A stretch of DNA of 64,000 nucleotides. Source: Mesorhizobium sp. J8. Lineage in GTDB: Bacteria > Pseudomonadota > Alphaproteobacteria > Rhizobiales > Rhizobiaceae. The notes beneath the pieces were generated by a model that saw only the letters and a program-made list of their open reading frames with translations, had not been told where the DNA came from and made no database searches. The position numbers and the translations under genes are program-made. Below are positions 29,528-37,825 of the stretch, piece by piece. Positions within the stretch are counted from its first letter, which is position 1, and the number at the start of each line of letters is the position of its first letter. Where the stretch lies: positions 6,570,001 to 6,634,000 of the forward strand of contig NZ_AP024109.1 in the NCBI RefSeq assembly GCF_016591715.1. The letters are read 5' to 3'.

Positions 29528-30225
29528 CAGGCCGGCACCTTGGCAGGCGCAGGCGCATCCTCGATCCGCCCCGAGCGCATCGAAACCTGGCGCGCGCAAC
29601 GTCCGGCAAGCAGCGGATCATGCGTGACCAGCACCAGCGTCATGCCGCGTTCGGCCGCCTTGGCGAAGAGAAGGTCGGCAATCTGCTTTCCCGTCGCCTG
29701 GTCGAGATTGCCGGTCGGCTCGTCGGCGATGAGGATGCGCGGCGACGGCGCCAGCGCCCGCGCGATCGCCACGCGCTGCTGCTCGCCGCCGGAAAGCTCG
29801 CCCGGATAGTGCGTCAAGCGGTCGCTCAGGCCGACCGCCGCAAGCTCGCGCGCGGCCACCCCGAACGGATCGGCATGGCCGGCAAGCTCCAGCGGCACCG
29901 CGACATTCTCCAGCGCCGTCATGTTGGGGATGAGGTGGAAGGACTGGAACACGATGCCGATGTTTCGTCCCCGAAACGATGCGATCTGATCCTCGCTTTT
30001 GCCGTTGAGCAATTCGCCGGCGATCCGGACCGTGCCCGAATCGACCTTTTCCAGGCCGGCGAGAACCATCAGCAGCGTCGACTTGCCCGACCCCGAAGGG
30101 CCGACGATGCCGGTGGCTTGCCCCGCCGCCACATCGAGGCTGACGCCCTTCAGCACATGGACGGAGGACGCGCCCTCGCCGAGCGTCAGCGATACGTCCC
30201 TCAGCGCGATGACCGGTTCTGTCAC
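29527..30225 (-). CDS. ABC transporter ATPase (YbbA/LolD-like), GTG start
   Basis: A 232-residue ATPase. Walker A GPSGSGKST is near residue 43, the signature LSGGEQQRVAIARAL near 145 and Walker B ILIADEPTGNLD near 165. It belongs to the MacB/LolD/YbbA group, partners of FtsX-like permeases. GTG 30225 gives the common VTEPVIALRDVSL start. It is divergent from the TesA-like esterase, the same arrangement as ybbAP-tesA in E. coli. Confidence 0.93.
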   Translation of the reverse strand: MTEPVIALRDVSLTLGEGASSVHVLKGVSLDVAAGQATGIVGPSGSGKSTLLMVLAGLEKVDSGTVRIAGELLNGKSEDQIASFRGRNIGIVFQSFHLIPNMTALENVAVPLELAGHADPFGVAARELAAVGLSDRLTHYPGELSGGEQQRVAIARALAPSPRILIADEPTGNLDQATGKQIADLLFAKAAERGMTLVLVTHDPLLAGRCARQVSMRSGRIEDAPAPAKVPA

Positions 30226-30307
30226 AATGAAAGTGCCCTATATGTGGAAAAAGGAGACCGTCCGTGTCTCCTTCCCTGGGTTGTTCCGGTCATATGGGGC
30301 TCGCCGC

Positions 30308-30952
30308 ATGGCATTCAAACACCGTTTTGCCGCAGCCCTCATCCTTTTCCTCGCCCTTTGCGGCGCCTTTTCGCCGGCGCGCGCCGACACCTTCACCATC
30401 GTCGGCTTCGGCGACAGCCTGATGGCGGGCTACAGCCTCGGCCCGGGCCAGGGCTTCACTGACAGGCTGCAAGCAGCCTTGAAAGCGAAAGGCCTCGACG
30501 TCACCGTCGCCAATGCCGGCGTGTCGGGCGACACCTCGAGCGGCGGGCTGGCGCGGCTCGACTGGTCGGTGCCGGACGGCACAAGGCTGGTGATCCTCGA
30601 GCTCGGCGCCAACGACATGCTGCGCGGCCTCTCGCCCGAGATTGCCGAGAAGAACCTCGACGCCATGCTCGACAAGCTGAAGCAACGCAACATTCCGGTG
30701 CTGCTCGCCGGCATGCGCGCCGCGCCCAACCTCGGCGCCGACTACCAGAAGGCCTTCGACGCCATCTATCCGCGGCTCGCCGGAAAGTACGGCGTCCCGC
30801 TCTATCCGTTCTTTCTCGACGGCGTCGCCGGCCACCCCGACCTGCAACTGGAAGACGGCCTGCATCCCAATCCCAAGGGGGTCGACGTCATGGTGGAGCG
30901 CATCCTTCCCGTGGTCGAGAAGGCGATCGCCGACAATGGGGGGCCGTCATGA
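30308..30952 (+). CDS. Secreted SGNH esterase (arylesterase, TesA-like)
   Basis: A 214-residue GDSL/SGNH hydrolase with a signal peptide (cleavage near SPARA-DTF, residue 27). Block I is GFGDSLMAGY, block II has NAGVSGDTS, block III GANDML and block V DGLHPN, so the catalytic Ser, Asp and His are all present. It is probably a periplasmic thioesterase/lysophospholipase/arylesterase. It is divergent from the YbbA/YbbP genes with an 82-bp promoter gap. Confidence 0.93.
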   Translation: MAFKHRFAAALILFLALCGAFSPARADTFTIVGFGDSLMAGYSLGPGQGFTDRLQAALKAKGLDVTVANAGVSGDTSSGGLARLDWSVPDGTRLVILELGANDMLRGLSPEIAEKNLDAMLDKLKQRNIPVLLAGMRAAPNLGADYQKAFDAIYPRLAGKYGVPLYPFFLDGVAGHPDLQLEDGLHPNPKGVDVMVERILPVVEKAIADNGGPS

Positions 30953-31070
30953 GTCCGGAATGCCGCGCTTTCCGCTGGGGAAACCTTGTGGACAACAAAC
31001 CGCTTGCCCCGCGCTGATATCGATGATTCGCTAGGGCCGAGAGTTTCGATTCGAGGACAGGAGGCTTCAC

Positions 31071-31664
31071 ATGCCACGTCTTTTCACCGCCCTCGAAATT
31101 CCGCGTGACGCCGCTCTCTCCTTATCCTTGCTCCGGGGCGGGCTGCCTGGAGCGCGCTGGATCGATGTCGAAAACTACCATCTGACGCTGCGCTTCATCG
31201 GCGATGTCGAGGGCCATGTCGCCGACGAGATCGCCAACGCCCTCGACAGGGTCGACCGCCCCTCGTTCCAGATGACGCTCACGGGCGTCGGCGCCTTCGG
31301 GGGCAAGAAGCCGCATGCGGTGTGGGCCGGCGTGTCGGCCTCGCCGGACCTGACGGCGCTGCAGGGCGAGATCGACCGCATCTGCCAGCGGCTCGGACTG
31401 CCGGCCGATCCGCGCAAGTTCTCGCCGCATGTGACGCTGGCGCGCCTGCGCAATGCGAGTCCGCTCGATGTCGCACAATATCTTTCGGCGCGCGGCAATT
31501 TCGCCGCGTTGCCCTTCCGCGTCGGCCGCTTCGTGCTGATGTCGTCGCGCGATTCGGTCGGCGGCGGCCCCTACATCGTCGAGGAGGCCTGGCCGCTGGT
31601 CGGCGAAACGATGGCCTCGAGCCGCTTCGCCAGCGCCTCCGATGCCTCGCGGATCATGCGGTAG
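31071..31664 (+). CDS. thpR: RNA 2',3'-cyclic phosphodiesterase ThpR
   Basis: A 197-residue 2H phosphoesterase (LigT family) that opens 2',3'-cyclic phosphates on RNA. The two HxTx motifs are YHLTLRFIG near residue 38 and HVTLARL near 123. GGAGG at 31060 precedes ATG 31071. The last 31 codons overlap antisense with the end of the convergent phosphatase gene, and the C-terminal part after GEAWPLVGE-like sequence is probably poorly conserved. Confidence 0.9.
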   Translation: MPRLFTALEIPRDAALSLSLLRGGLPGARWIDVENYHLTLRFIGDVEGHVADEIANALDRVDRPSFQMTLTGVGAFGGKKPHAVWAGVSASPDLTALQGEIDRICQRLGLPADPRKFSPHVTLARLRNASPLDVAQYLSARGNFAALPFRVGRFVLMSSRDSVGGGPYIVEEAWPLVGETMASSRFASASDASRIMR

Positions 31665-32080
31665 ACCGACGCGAAGGCCTCGGCGCCGTCATAATAGGGG
31701 TCCGGCACGTCCACGGCATTCCCCGTCGCGAAGTCCAGATAGAGATGGACCCGGTCGCGCAGGACATGCGGCGCCAGCGCCTTGAGGTCGCGCACATTCG
31801 CCCGGTCCATGCCGAGGATGAGGTCGAAGCGCGAGAAATCCTCCGGCAGCACCTTGCGCGCCCTCTGTCTTGAAATGTCGACGCCGTGCTTTGCGGCCAC
31901 CGCGATCGAGCGCCGGTCCGGCTCCTGGCCGGCATGCCAGCCGCCGGTCCCGGCCGAATCGATCACAAGGCCTCTGCCGTGCTCGGCGAGCACCGCGCGA
32001 AACACGCCCTCGGCCAGCGGCGAGCGGCAGATGTTGCCGAGGCAGACGAACAGAACGGAATTTATCGGCTTTATGCTCAT
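31571..32080 (-). CDS. Low-molecular-weight protein tyrosine phosphatase
   Basis: A 169-residue LMW-PTP. The active-site loop VLFVCLGNICRSPLAEG (CX5R) is near residue 13, and the general acid lies in VPDPYYDGAEAF near residue 125. Such enzymes act on tyrosine kinases of exopolysaccharide export or on arginine/tyrosine phosphates; the target here is unknown. ATG 32080 gives MSIKPINSVLFV. Its 3' end overlaps thpR by 94 bp tail to tail. Confidence 0.92.
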   Translation of the reverse strand: MSIKPINSVLFVCLGNICRSPLAEGVFRAVLAEHGRGLVIDSAGTGGWHAGQEPDRRSIAVAAKHGVDISRQRARKVLPEDFSRFDLILGMDRANVRDLKALAPHVLRDRVHLYLDFATGNAVDVPDPYYDGAEAFASVYRMIREASEALAKRLEAIVSPTSGQASSTM

Positions 32081-32182
32081 GCGATATGCGCCATTTGTGC
32101 ATTTGCAACCCCAAAACCGCAAAGCGCCTTTGGGCGACTTGCACTATGGTGAGGGCCAACTCGAGATAGCACGGGAATCATC

Positions 32183-32476
32183 ATGACGAGAGAAAAACTC
32201 AGCAAGGACGCGATCGCCGCCGCTCTGGCCGAGCTCGAAGGCTGGTCGCTGGCCGCCGACGGCGCTTCCATCAAACGCAGCTTTGTCTTCAAGAATTTCT
32301 CCGAAGCCTTCGCCTTCATGACGCGCGTGGCGCTGGCCGCCGAGAAGATGGATCATCACCCCGATTGGTCGAATGTCTACAAGACCGTCGACGTGACGCT
32401 GAACACCCATGACGCCGGCGGCGTGACGGCGCTGGATATCGAACTGGCCAAGCGGATGAATAGGTATTTTCACTGA
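32183..32476 (+). CDS. Pterin-4a-carbinolamine dehydratase
   Basis: A 97-residue protein of standard size. The active-site motif [20 protein letters not shown] holds the conserved His-His and Asp-Trp, and [20 protein letters not shown] is the dimer helix region. It recycles the pterin cofactor of aromatic amino acid hydroxylases, and some homologues support molybdopterin metabolism. No hydroxylase gene is nearby. Confidence 0.95.
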   Translation: MTREKLSKDAIAAALAELEGWSLAADGASIKRSFVFKNFSEAFAFMTRVALAAEKMDHHPDWSNVYKTVDVTLNTHDAGGVTALDIELAKRMNRYFH

Positions 32477-32765
32477 GGGCGAAGGGCCTCGTGACTTCAT
32501 CATTCCGGGGCGGAGCAAGGAGCGAAGCGGCAATCGTCCGCAATTGACCGAAGCCTGCGAACTTCGTCATCCACGATCGGATGGAGGTTTCGGCCAATCG
32601 CCAGGCGATGGCGATCGCCACGATGCTTCTTATGAACCAGCCCTGCCGAGTCCGATTTTCCTGGGCGACCAACCCCCGAACTCTTGCAGCAGCCCCCCGC
32701 TTTCACCACATCTTTCGCGGCGGGTCGGCACGCATGGGTTGCGCGCGGCCGCTAAGGAGCGATTG
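32477..32765. repeat. Gene-free gap with half of a CGTCAT-type repeat
   Basis: TCATTCCGGGGCGGAGCAAGG at 32498 is the arm of the CGTCATCC-type palindrome, followed by a degenerate CGTCATCCACGATCGGATGG arm at 32565. I see nothing else. AAGGAGC at 32754 is the ribosome-binding site of the next gene. Confidence 0.6.
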
Positions 32766-33128
32766 ATGACGCAAGGTCCCGGTTTCGATTTCTTCGGCTT
32801 TGGCGACAAGCTCGCAGGCGAAGGCGAGGTCCGCGAGAAATTCTGGCGCACCGCCAAGAAGGCGGCGCGGCAGATTCCGTTCATGGATGAGGTCGTCGCC
32901 GCCTATTACTGCGCCATGGACAAGGACACGCCGCTGCGTGCCAAGGCCACCCTGCTCGGCGCGCTCGGCTATTTCGTCCTGCCGTTCGATTTCATTCCCG
33001 ATTTCGTCGTCGGCCTCGGCTACACCGACGACCTTGCCGTGCTGACCGCGGCGATCACCGCCGTCAGCGCCCATATCACGCCCGCCCACAGGCAGGCCGC
33101 CAGGGACGCGCTGGCCGACAAGAACTGA
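32766..33128 (+). CDS. YkvA-type DUF1232 membrane protein
   Basis: A 120-residue protein. The DUF1232 core is AMDKDTPLRAKATLLGALGY followed by FVLPFDFIPDFVVGLGYTDD, the strongly conserved P-x-D-x-I-P-D motif. One hydrophobic hairpin is predicted. The family is widespread and uncharacterised. AAGGAGC lies six bases before ATG 32766, which fixes the start against the open frame upstream. Confidence 0.88.
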   Translation: MTQGPGFDFFGFGDKLAGEGEVREKFWRTAKKAARQIPFMDEVVAAYYCAMDKDTPLRAKATLLGALGYFVLPFDFIPDFVVGLGYTDDLAVLTAAITAVSAHITPAHRQAARDALADKN

Positions 33129-33385
33129 TGGCGGCGCGTTTGTAGCACGCAAATCAGCAGCGGCGAAAAGACAAACTCTTGCCGTTTTCGTGGCCTCCAA
33201 CTCCGCGCCGGGACGTCGCGCCAGCCTCAATCCACAGTGGCGGCGCGGATGGTGGCGGTTTCCTGGGGTGAGTTCCTTTTCTTCGAGGACAATTCACCGT
33301 TTGGTAACCCTGATTAAATCAAAATGAAGCGACGGCAGGACGCCACGCGGCCCGCCTCCGCACCACTTGGAATACGGGAAGAACG

Positions 33386-33892
33386 ATGCGCGGATTGATT
33401 GCTACAGTTTCCAGCCTGGTCCTGGTGGCCGCTTTCGCCGCCCCGGCGCTGGCGCAGCAGGCGACCAAGATCGGCCAGCACAATGCCTGGGGCACCTACA
33501 GCTATCAGTCGAAGGCCGGCAAAGTCTGCTATGTGCTGACCGTGCCCACCGACAAGCAGCCCCCGTCGCTCGATCATGGTGACATGTTCTTCTTCGTCAG
33601 CCAGCGGCCGGGCCAGCAGGTCTCCTACGAGCCGCAATTCATCGCCGGCTACAATTTCCAGGAAGGCTCGAAGGCCACCGTCACCATCGACAAGAAGACC
33701 TTCTCGATGTTCACCCGCGGCAAGTCGGCCTGGGTCGAGAACGCGGCGGAAGAGCCGGTGCTGATTGCCGCCATGAAGACCGGCACCGACATGAAGGTGC
33801 AGGCCAAGTCCGGCCGCGGCAACCCCACCTCCTACGTCTTCTCGCTGAAGGGCATCTCGGCCGCGCTGGCCTCCATCGCCAAGTGCAAGTAA
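33386..33892 (+). CDS. Invasion-associated locus B (IalB)-like secreted protein
   Basis: A 168-residue protein with a signal peptide cleaved near ALAQQ (residue 24). The mature part W.TYSYQSKAGKVCYVLTVP, FFVSQRPG and a C-terminal KCK cysteine fit the IalB family, first described in Bartonella and common in rhizobia. Its role in envelope or host interaction is unclear. It is monocistronic with a terminator 29 bp after the stop. The 257-bp leader (33129-33385) shows no gene. Confidence 0.88.
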   Translation: MRGLIATVSSLVLVAAFAAPALAQQATKIGQHNAWGTYSYQSKAGKVCYVLTVPTDKQPPSLDHGDMFFFVSQRPGQQVSYEPQFIAGYNFQEGSKATVTIDKKTFSMFTRGKSAWVENAAEEPVLIAAMKTGTDMKVQAKSGRGNPTSYVFSLKGISAALASIAKCK

Positions 33893-33920
33893 GCCGAAAC
33901 GGCATCCGATCTTGAGCACA

Positions 33921-33949
33921 GGGCCGGGCATCAAGTCCGGCCTTTTTGT
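33921..33949 (+). terminator. Terminator of the IalB-like gene
   Basis: GGCCGG (33922-33927) and CCGGCC (33937-33942) form an imperfect stem extended by flanking bases and followed by TTTTTGTTTG. It lies between two convergent genes. Confidence 0.8.
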
Positions 33950-33957
33950 TTGCGCGC

Positions 33958-35304
33958 TCAGCCCTGTGCGGGGGTTTCCGCCCTGCGTCGCCGGATCGCC
34001 TCGGCGATGAAGACGCGCGACAGCGCATGATAGAGCGGCTCGTTGGAGATGAGCCTCGCCGTGCCGTAGCCGAGCATCGCCGCGCACATCAGCGCGATCA
34101 CATTGTCGTGGTTGCCGGTCATTTCCAGGATGATGACGAAGGCCGTCATCGGCGCCTGCACGACGCCGGCAAAATAGCCGGCCATGCCGAGCAGCGCCGC
34201 GGTTCCCGTGGCCGTGCCGAAGGCCAGGCCGAGCGTGCTGCCCAGCCCCGCGCCCACAGCCAGCGACGGCGCGAAGAGGCCTCCGGGAATGCCCGACACC
34301 ATCGACAGGAGGCCGGCGGCGAATTTCTCGACGAAGAAGAAGGCCGGCAGCGGCGTGCCCTCGATCGCGCCGCGCGCCTGCACGTAGCCGGTGCCGAATG
34401 TCAGCCCGCCGGACGCCACGCCGATCACCGCCACGGCGAGCCCGCAGACGCCCGCCACGACCAGCGAGCGCGGCAGCGGCTGCAGCGCGTTCCAGCGCCG
34501 GATGCGGCGCATGACCTTCAGCGCCGAGAGCGAGAACAGCGCGCCGACACCGCCGCCGACGATGCCGCAGGCAAGCACCAGCGGCCAGTCGGCGGCGAAG
34601 GCGACCGTGTCCTTGGCGACGCCGAAATAGGTGTAGTTGCCGAGCAGACCCAGCGAGGCGAGGCCGGCCAGGATCACCGCCGTGAGCACCAGTCCGTTGG
34701 TGCGCGCCTCATAGGCGCGGCCCATTTCCTCGATGGCGAAGACGATGCCGGCGAGCGGCGTGTTGAAGGCGGCGGCGATGCCTGCGGCGGATCCTGCCAG
34801 GATCAGGCCGCGCGCCTGCGCCATGCCGCCCCAGCGTGCCGCCTGCAGCATCACCGAAGCGCCGACCTGCACGGTCGGACCCTCGCGGCCGATCGAGGCG
34901 CCGCAGGCGAGGCCGACGATGGTGAGCGCGATCTTGCCCACCACCAGCCTGAGCGACAGGATGCGGCTGCGATCGTCCTCGTCGCGCAGATGCCGCGCCG
35001 CGATCGCCTGCGGAATGCCGCTGCCTTGCGATCCCGGGAAGAAGGAATGCGCCAGCCAAGCACAAAGGACGAACCCAAGCGGCGTCACCACAAGCGGCAG
35101 ATAGAAGCGCCAGCCGCCGCCATTGCCCGTCACCACATGGAACAGGGCCTGCGCCCGGTCGGCGAGCAGGGCGAACAGGACGCTGATCAGCCCGATCGAT
35201 ATGGCGCCGGCCCAGAAGACGAGGCGCGGCTGCCAGACGCGCCGCGACATCCACATGGCGTGTGAACGCCGCAGCATGCGGTATTTTCGCGATATTCCGG
35301 CCAT
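33958..35304 (-). CDS. CLC-family chloride channel/antiporter
   Basis: A 448-residue ClcA-like protein with 10-12 membrane helices. The anion-path motifs GSQGSGIP, GREGPTVQVGAS (with the gating glutamate) and SGIPGGLFAPSLAVG are intact. Glutamates in VFAIEEMGRAYE match the internal proton glutamate region of antiporters, so Cl-/H+ exchange is likely. There are no CBS domains. GAGAGGA lies just before ATG 35304; GTG 35325 and ATG 35310 are in frame upstream. Confidence 0.93.
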   Translation of the reverse strand: MAGISRKYRMLRRSHAMWMSRRVWQPRLVFWAGAISIGLISVLFALLADRAQALFHVVTGNGGGWRFYLPLVVTPLGFVLCAWLAHSFFPGSQGSGIPQAIAARHLRDEDDRSRILSLRLVVGKIALTIVGLACGASIGREGPTVQVGASVMLQAARWGGMAQARGLILAGSAAGIAAAFNTPLAGIVFAIEEMGRAYEARTNGLVLTAVILAGLASLGLLGNYTYFGVAKDTVAFAADWPLVLACGIVGGGVGALFSLSALKVMRRIRRWNALQPLPRSLVVAGVCGLAVAVIGVASGGLTFGTGYVQARGAIEGTPLPAFFFVEKFAAGLLSMVSGIPGGLFAPSLAVGAGLGSTLGLAFGTATGTAALLGMAGYFAGVVQAPMTAFVIILEMTGNHDNVIALMCAAMLGYGTARLISNEPLYHALSRVFIAEAIRRRRAETPAQG

Positions 35305-35504
35305 GACCATCCTCTCGATAGTCACCGCCCTAGCACACTCGCCGGGGCGATCAACCCGCGAGGGCGGTCTGGCGCTATGCCGGCAAAGTCGGGGAACGGT
35401 GCTCGAGGATCACGGCTGGAGGGCTCGCAAAAGATGTCGCCGGATGGCGGATAACCCGCCGGCGTACCGGCCGGCGGGAGAGGTCGGCACGCGGGATGGG
35501 CGAG

Positions 35505-35804
35505 TCACATCGCCATTTTTTCACATTCGGCCTGGGCCTTCTTGGTCGACGTGTCGATCATGTAGGCTTTGCCCTTGGCGTCGGTGATCATCATCATGCA
35601 ATGCTTGATCGGCTTGGCCATCTTCATCATCTCGGCGCTCATCTTGGCGTCCGGCATCATGGTGCCCATGTGACCGTCCGGCATGATCGCGGTCACCTGG
35701 CCGCCCTTCATCATCGTCATGGCGCCCATCGTGTCCTCAGCGAAGGCCTGCGAGGCGCAAAGACCGGCGAGGCCGGCAACAAGTGCGAACTTGATCGAGT
35801 GCAT
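35505..35804 (-). CDS. Small methionine-rich secreted protein
   Basis: A 99-residue protein with a signal peptide (cleavage near ASQAFAED, residue 22) and a mature region unusually rich in Met, with pairs and triplets (DTMGAMTMMKGG, GHMGTMMPDAKM, EMMKMAKP, HCMMM) plus His and two Cys. I do not recognise the family. Met-rich periplasmic segments often bind Cu(I) or Ag(I), so metal handling is a reasonable guess. GGGAG precedes ATG 35804; ATG 35819 would add five residues. Confidence 0.75.
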   Translation of the reverse strand: MHSIKFALVAGLAGLCASQAFAEDTMGAMTMMKGGQVTAIMPDGHMGTMMPDAKMSAEMMKMAKPIKHCMMMITDAKGKAYMIDTSTKKAQAECEKMAM

Positions 35805-36122
35805 CTGAACAACTCCCATTGTTTGAGGGGCATGGTTGCCCCTTTCAGGTTCGCGGAAGCGGCTCGAATGGTTACGTCAACACGAATATGTGATCGGGTT
35901 TCATGGCGGCAGCCGGCCACGTCGCGCCCCTGGCGCAGGCCAGTCAAAATTTGTTGACCTCTGTGCCAGTCGAAATTGCTACCGCTTCGCATCGGTCGGG
36001 ACATAAAGCAGTCCGGTGCGAGGGGAGGCCGGGCCGGCCGGGCCGCACGACATCCACGCCGGCGTGATCGCGGACGGCTCGCATCGGGCCGCCGCTTCCT
36101 GCGCGACGGAACTGGCGGACAA
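35805..36122. other. 318-bp divergent promoter region
   Basis: Gap between the Met-rich protein gene and the MFS gene. I see no gene and no clear palindrome, apart from CCGGGCCGGCCGGG near 36030. It should contain both promoters. Confidence 0.5.
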
Positions 36123-37553
36123 TTGGAACAGCATCTCTTTGCGACAGAGCGCGACCCGCGGCTGAAGCTGATCATCCCGGCAATCGTCGCCATCGCCTTC
36201 CTGATGGAACAGCTCGATTCCACCATCCTCACAACCGCTATTCCCGCAATCGCGCAAAGCCTCGACACCACGCCGGTCCGGCTCAATCTGGCGATCACCA
36301 CCTACATCCTGACCTTGGCCGTGTTCATCCCGGTCAGCGGCTGGTTCGCCGACCGGTTCGGCGCGCGAAAGATCTTCGCGCTGGCGCTCTTTACCTTCAC
36401 CCTCGGCTCGGTCCTGTGCGGCGTGGCCGATAGCGTCGGCATGCTTTTGGCCATGCGCGCGCTGCAGGGGCTGGGCGGCGCCATGATGACGCCGGTCGGG
36501 CGGCTGATCCTGCTGCGTTCCTTTCCGCGCAGCGGGCTAATCACCGCCATGACCTATATGACCTTGCCGGCGATCGTCGGTCCCGTCATCGGGCCGCTGC
36601 TCGGCGGCCTCCTGACCACCTATGCCTCCTGGCGCTGGATTTTTTACGTCAACGTGCCGTTCGGCCTCATCGGCATTTTCGCCGCCTTGCGCTTCGTCGA
36701 CGATTTCCAGGGCGAGGAAGCGCAGCCTTTCGATTTCGCCGGCTTCCTCATGGTGGGCGCCGGCGCGGCGCTCCTGCAGTTCGGCCTGGAGAATATCGGC
36801 AAGCCGGTGATCTCCTCGCTGGCGACCGTGCTGGTGCTGGCCGCATCGGTCCTGCTGCTCTTCGCCTTCGGCCGTTATGCGCGCCGCGTCGCCGCGCCCG
36901 CGGTCGATCTCACGCTGTTCCGATTCCGCTCCTTCTGGGTCGGCACGCTGGCCGGGGGGCTGTGCCGCATCGGCCTCAACGGCGCGCCCTTCCTGTTGCC
37001 GCTGATGCTGCAGGTCGGCTTCGGCATGAGCCCGGTCACGTCGGGGTCGCTGACCTTCGTCGGCAGCTTCGGCGCCCTGCTGATGCGGCCGCTCTTGTCG
37101 TTCTTCCTGCGGCGCTTCGGCTTCAAGGCCGTGTTGAGCGGCAGCGCCGTGGTCGGCTCCGTTGCCGTGGCGGGTTTTGCCCTGCTCGGCGCCGACACCC
37201 CGCATTGGGCGATCGGCCTTTATGTCTTTTTCTTCGGCATCGTCCGCTCGGCGCAGTTCATGTCGTCCAACACGCTCTCCTATGCCGACCTGCCGGCGGA
37301 GAAGCTCAGCCGCGCCACCAGCCTGGGCGGCGTCCTGCAGCAGCTCAGCGTCTCGCTCGGCGTCTCGATCGCCGCCATGGTGCTCGGCCTCGTCTCCGGT
37401 GAGGTGCACGCGCCGACGGCGGACCAGTTCCATTGGGCGTTCCTGCTGACGGCGGTCATTCCGCTGCTTGCCATTCCGGGTTTCTTCTTCCTGCATCCGG
37501 AAGACGGCCAGCAGGTCAGCGGCCATCGCCGGAAGGCGGAAGCTCAAGAGTAA
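36123..37553 (+). CDS. MFS drug-efflux transporter (DHA2, MdtD-like), TTG start
   Basis: A 476-residue transporter with about 14 helices. Helix 1 with FLMEQLDSTILTTAIPAIAQ and the motifs GWFADRFGARKIF (motif A) and RALQGLGGAMMTPVGRLILL (motif C) align with E. coli MdtD of the DHA2 group. No ATG is near the start. TTG 36123 (LEQHLFATERD) is the best-placed codon, and the true start may differ by some codons. A REP palindrome follows. The substrate is unknown. Confidence 0.85.
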   Translation: MEQHLFATERDPRLKLIIPAIVAIAFLMEQLDSTILTTAIPAIAQSLDTTPVRLNLAITTYILTLAVFIPVSGWFADRFGARKIFALALFTFTLGSVLCGVADSVGMLLAMRALQGLGGAMMTPVGRLILLRSFPRSGLITAMTYMTLPAIVGPVIGPLLGGLLTTYASWRWIFYVNVPFGLIGIFAALRFVDDFQGEEAQPFDFAGFLMVGAGAALLQFGLENIGKPVISSLATVLVLAASVLLLFAFGRYARRVAAPAVDLTLFRFRSFWVGTLAGGLCRIGLNGAPFLLPLMLQVGFGMSPVTSGSLTFVGSFGALLMRPLLSFFLRRFGFKAVLSGSAVVGSVAVAGFALLGADTPHWAIGLYVFFFGIVRSAQFMSSNTLSYADLPAEKLSRATSLGGVLQQLSVSLGVSIAAMVLGLVSGEVHAPTADQFHWAFLLTAVIPLLAIPGFFFLHPEDGQQVSGHRRKAEAQE

Positions 37554-37566
37554 GGCGGTGCCAGTC

Positions 37567-37733
37567 GAGGCTCCTCCTTCTCCCCTTGTGGGAGAAGGTG
37601 GATCGGCGCATAGCGCCGAGACGGATGAGGGGTGTTCCAGGAAACGCCAACGCCTCACTCCGCTGGAACACCCCTCATCCGGCCGAGCTTCGCTCGGCCA
37701 CCTTCTCCCACAAGGGGAGAAGGGGGAACCCGC
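37567..37733. repeat. REP-type palindrome, CTTCTCCCCTTGTGGGAGAA type
   Basis: CTTCTCCCCTTGTGGGAGAA, GGTGGATCGGCGC and GATGAGGGGTGTTCC on the left are mirrored by GGAACACCCCTCATC, GGCC...GGCCACC and TTCTCCCACAAGGGGAGAAG on the right. The same element is at 53995-54140. It carries CCACCTTCTCCC, which differs by one inserted T from the IS110 target. Confidence 0.85.
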
Positions 37734-37825
37734 CGCATGACTCCGGCGCTCAGCTGTGCTATGCGCCGCGCTTCCTGTGCGGCCGATGCTGAAATCGGCC
37801 GCAAATCGCTTATATTGGCGCCACC

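Noticed and set aside
26900..29809. A 969-codon open frame antisense to the FtsX-like permease
   Set aside because: The composition is Arg/Gln/His-rich shadow sequence. The sense strand encodes a clear permease.
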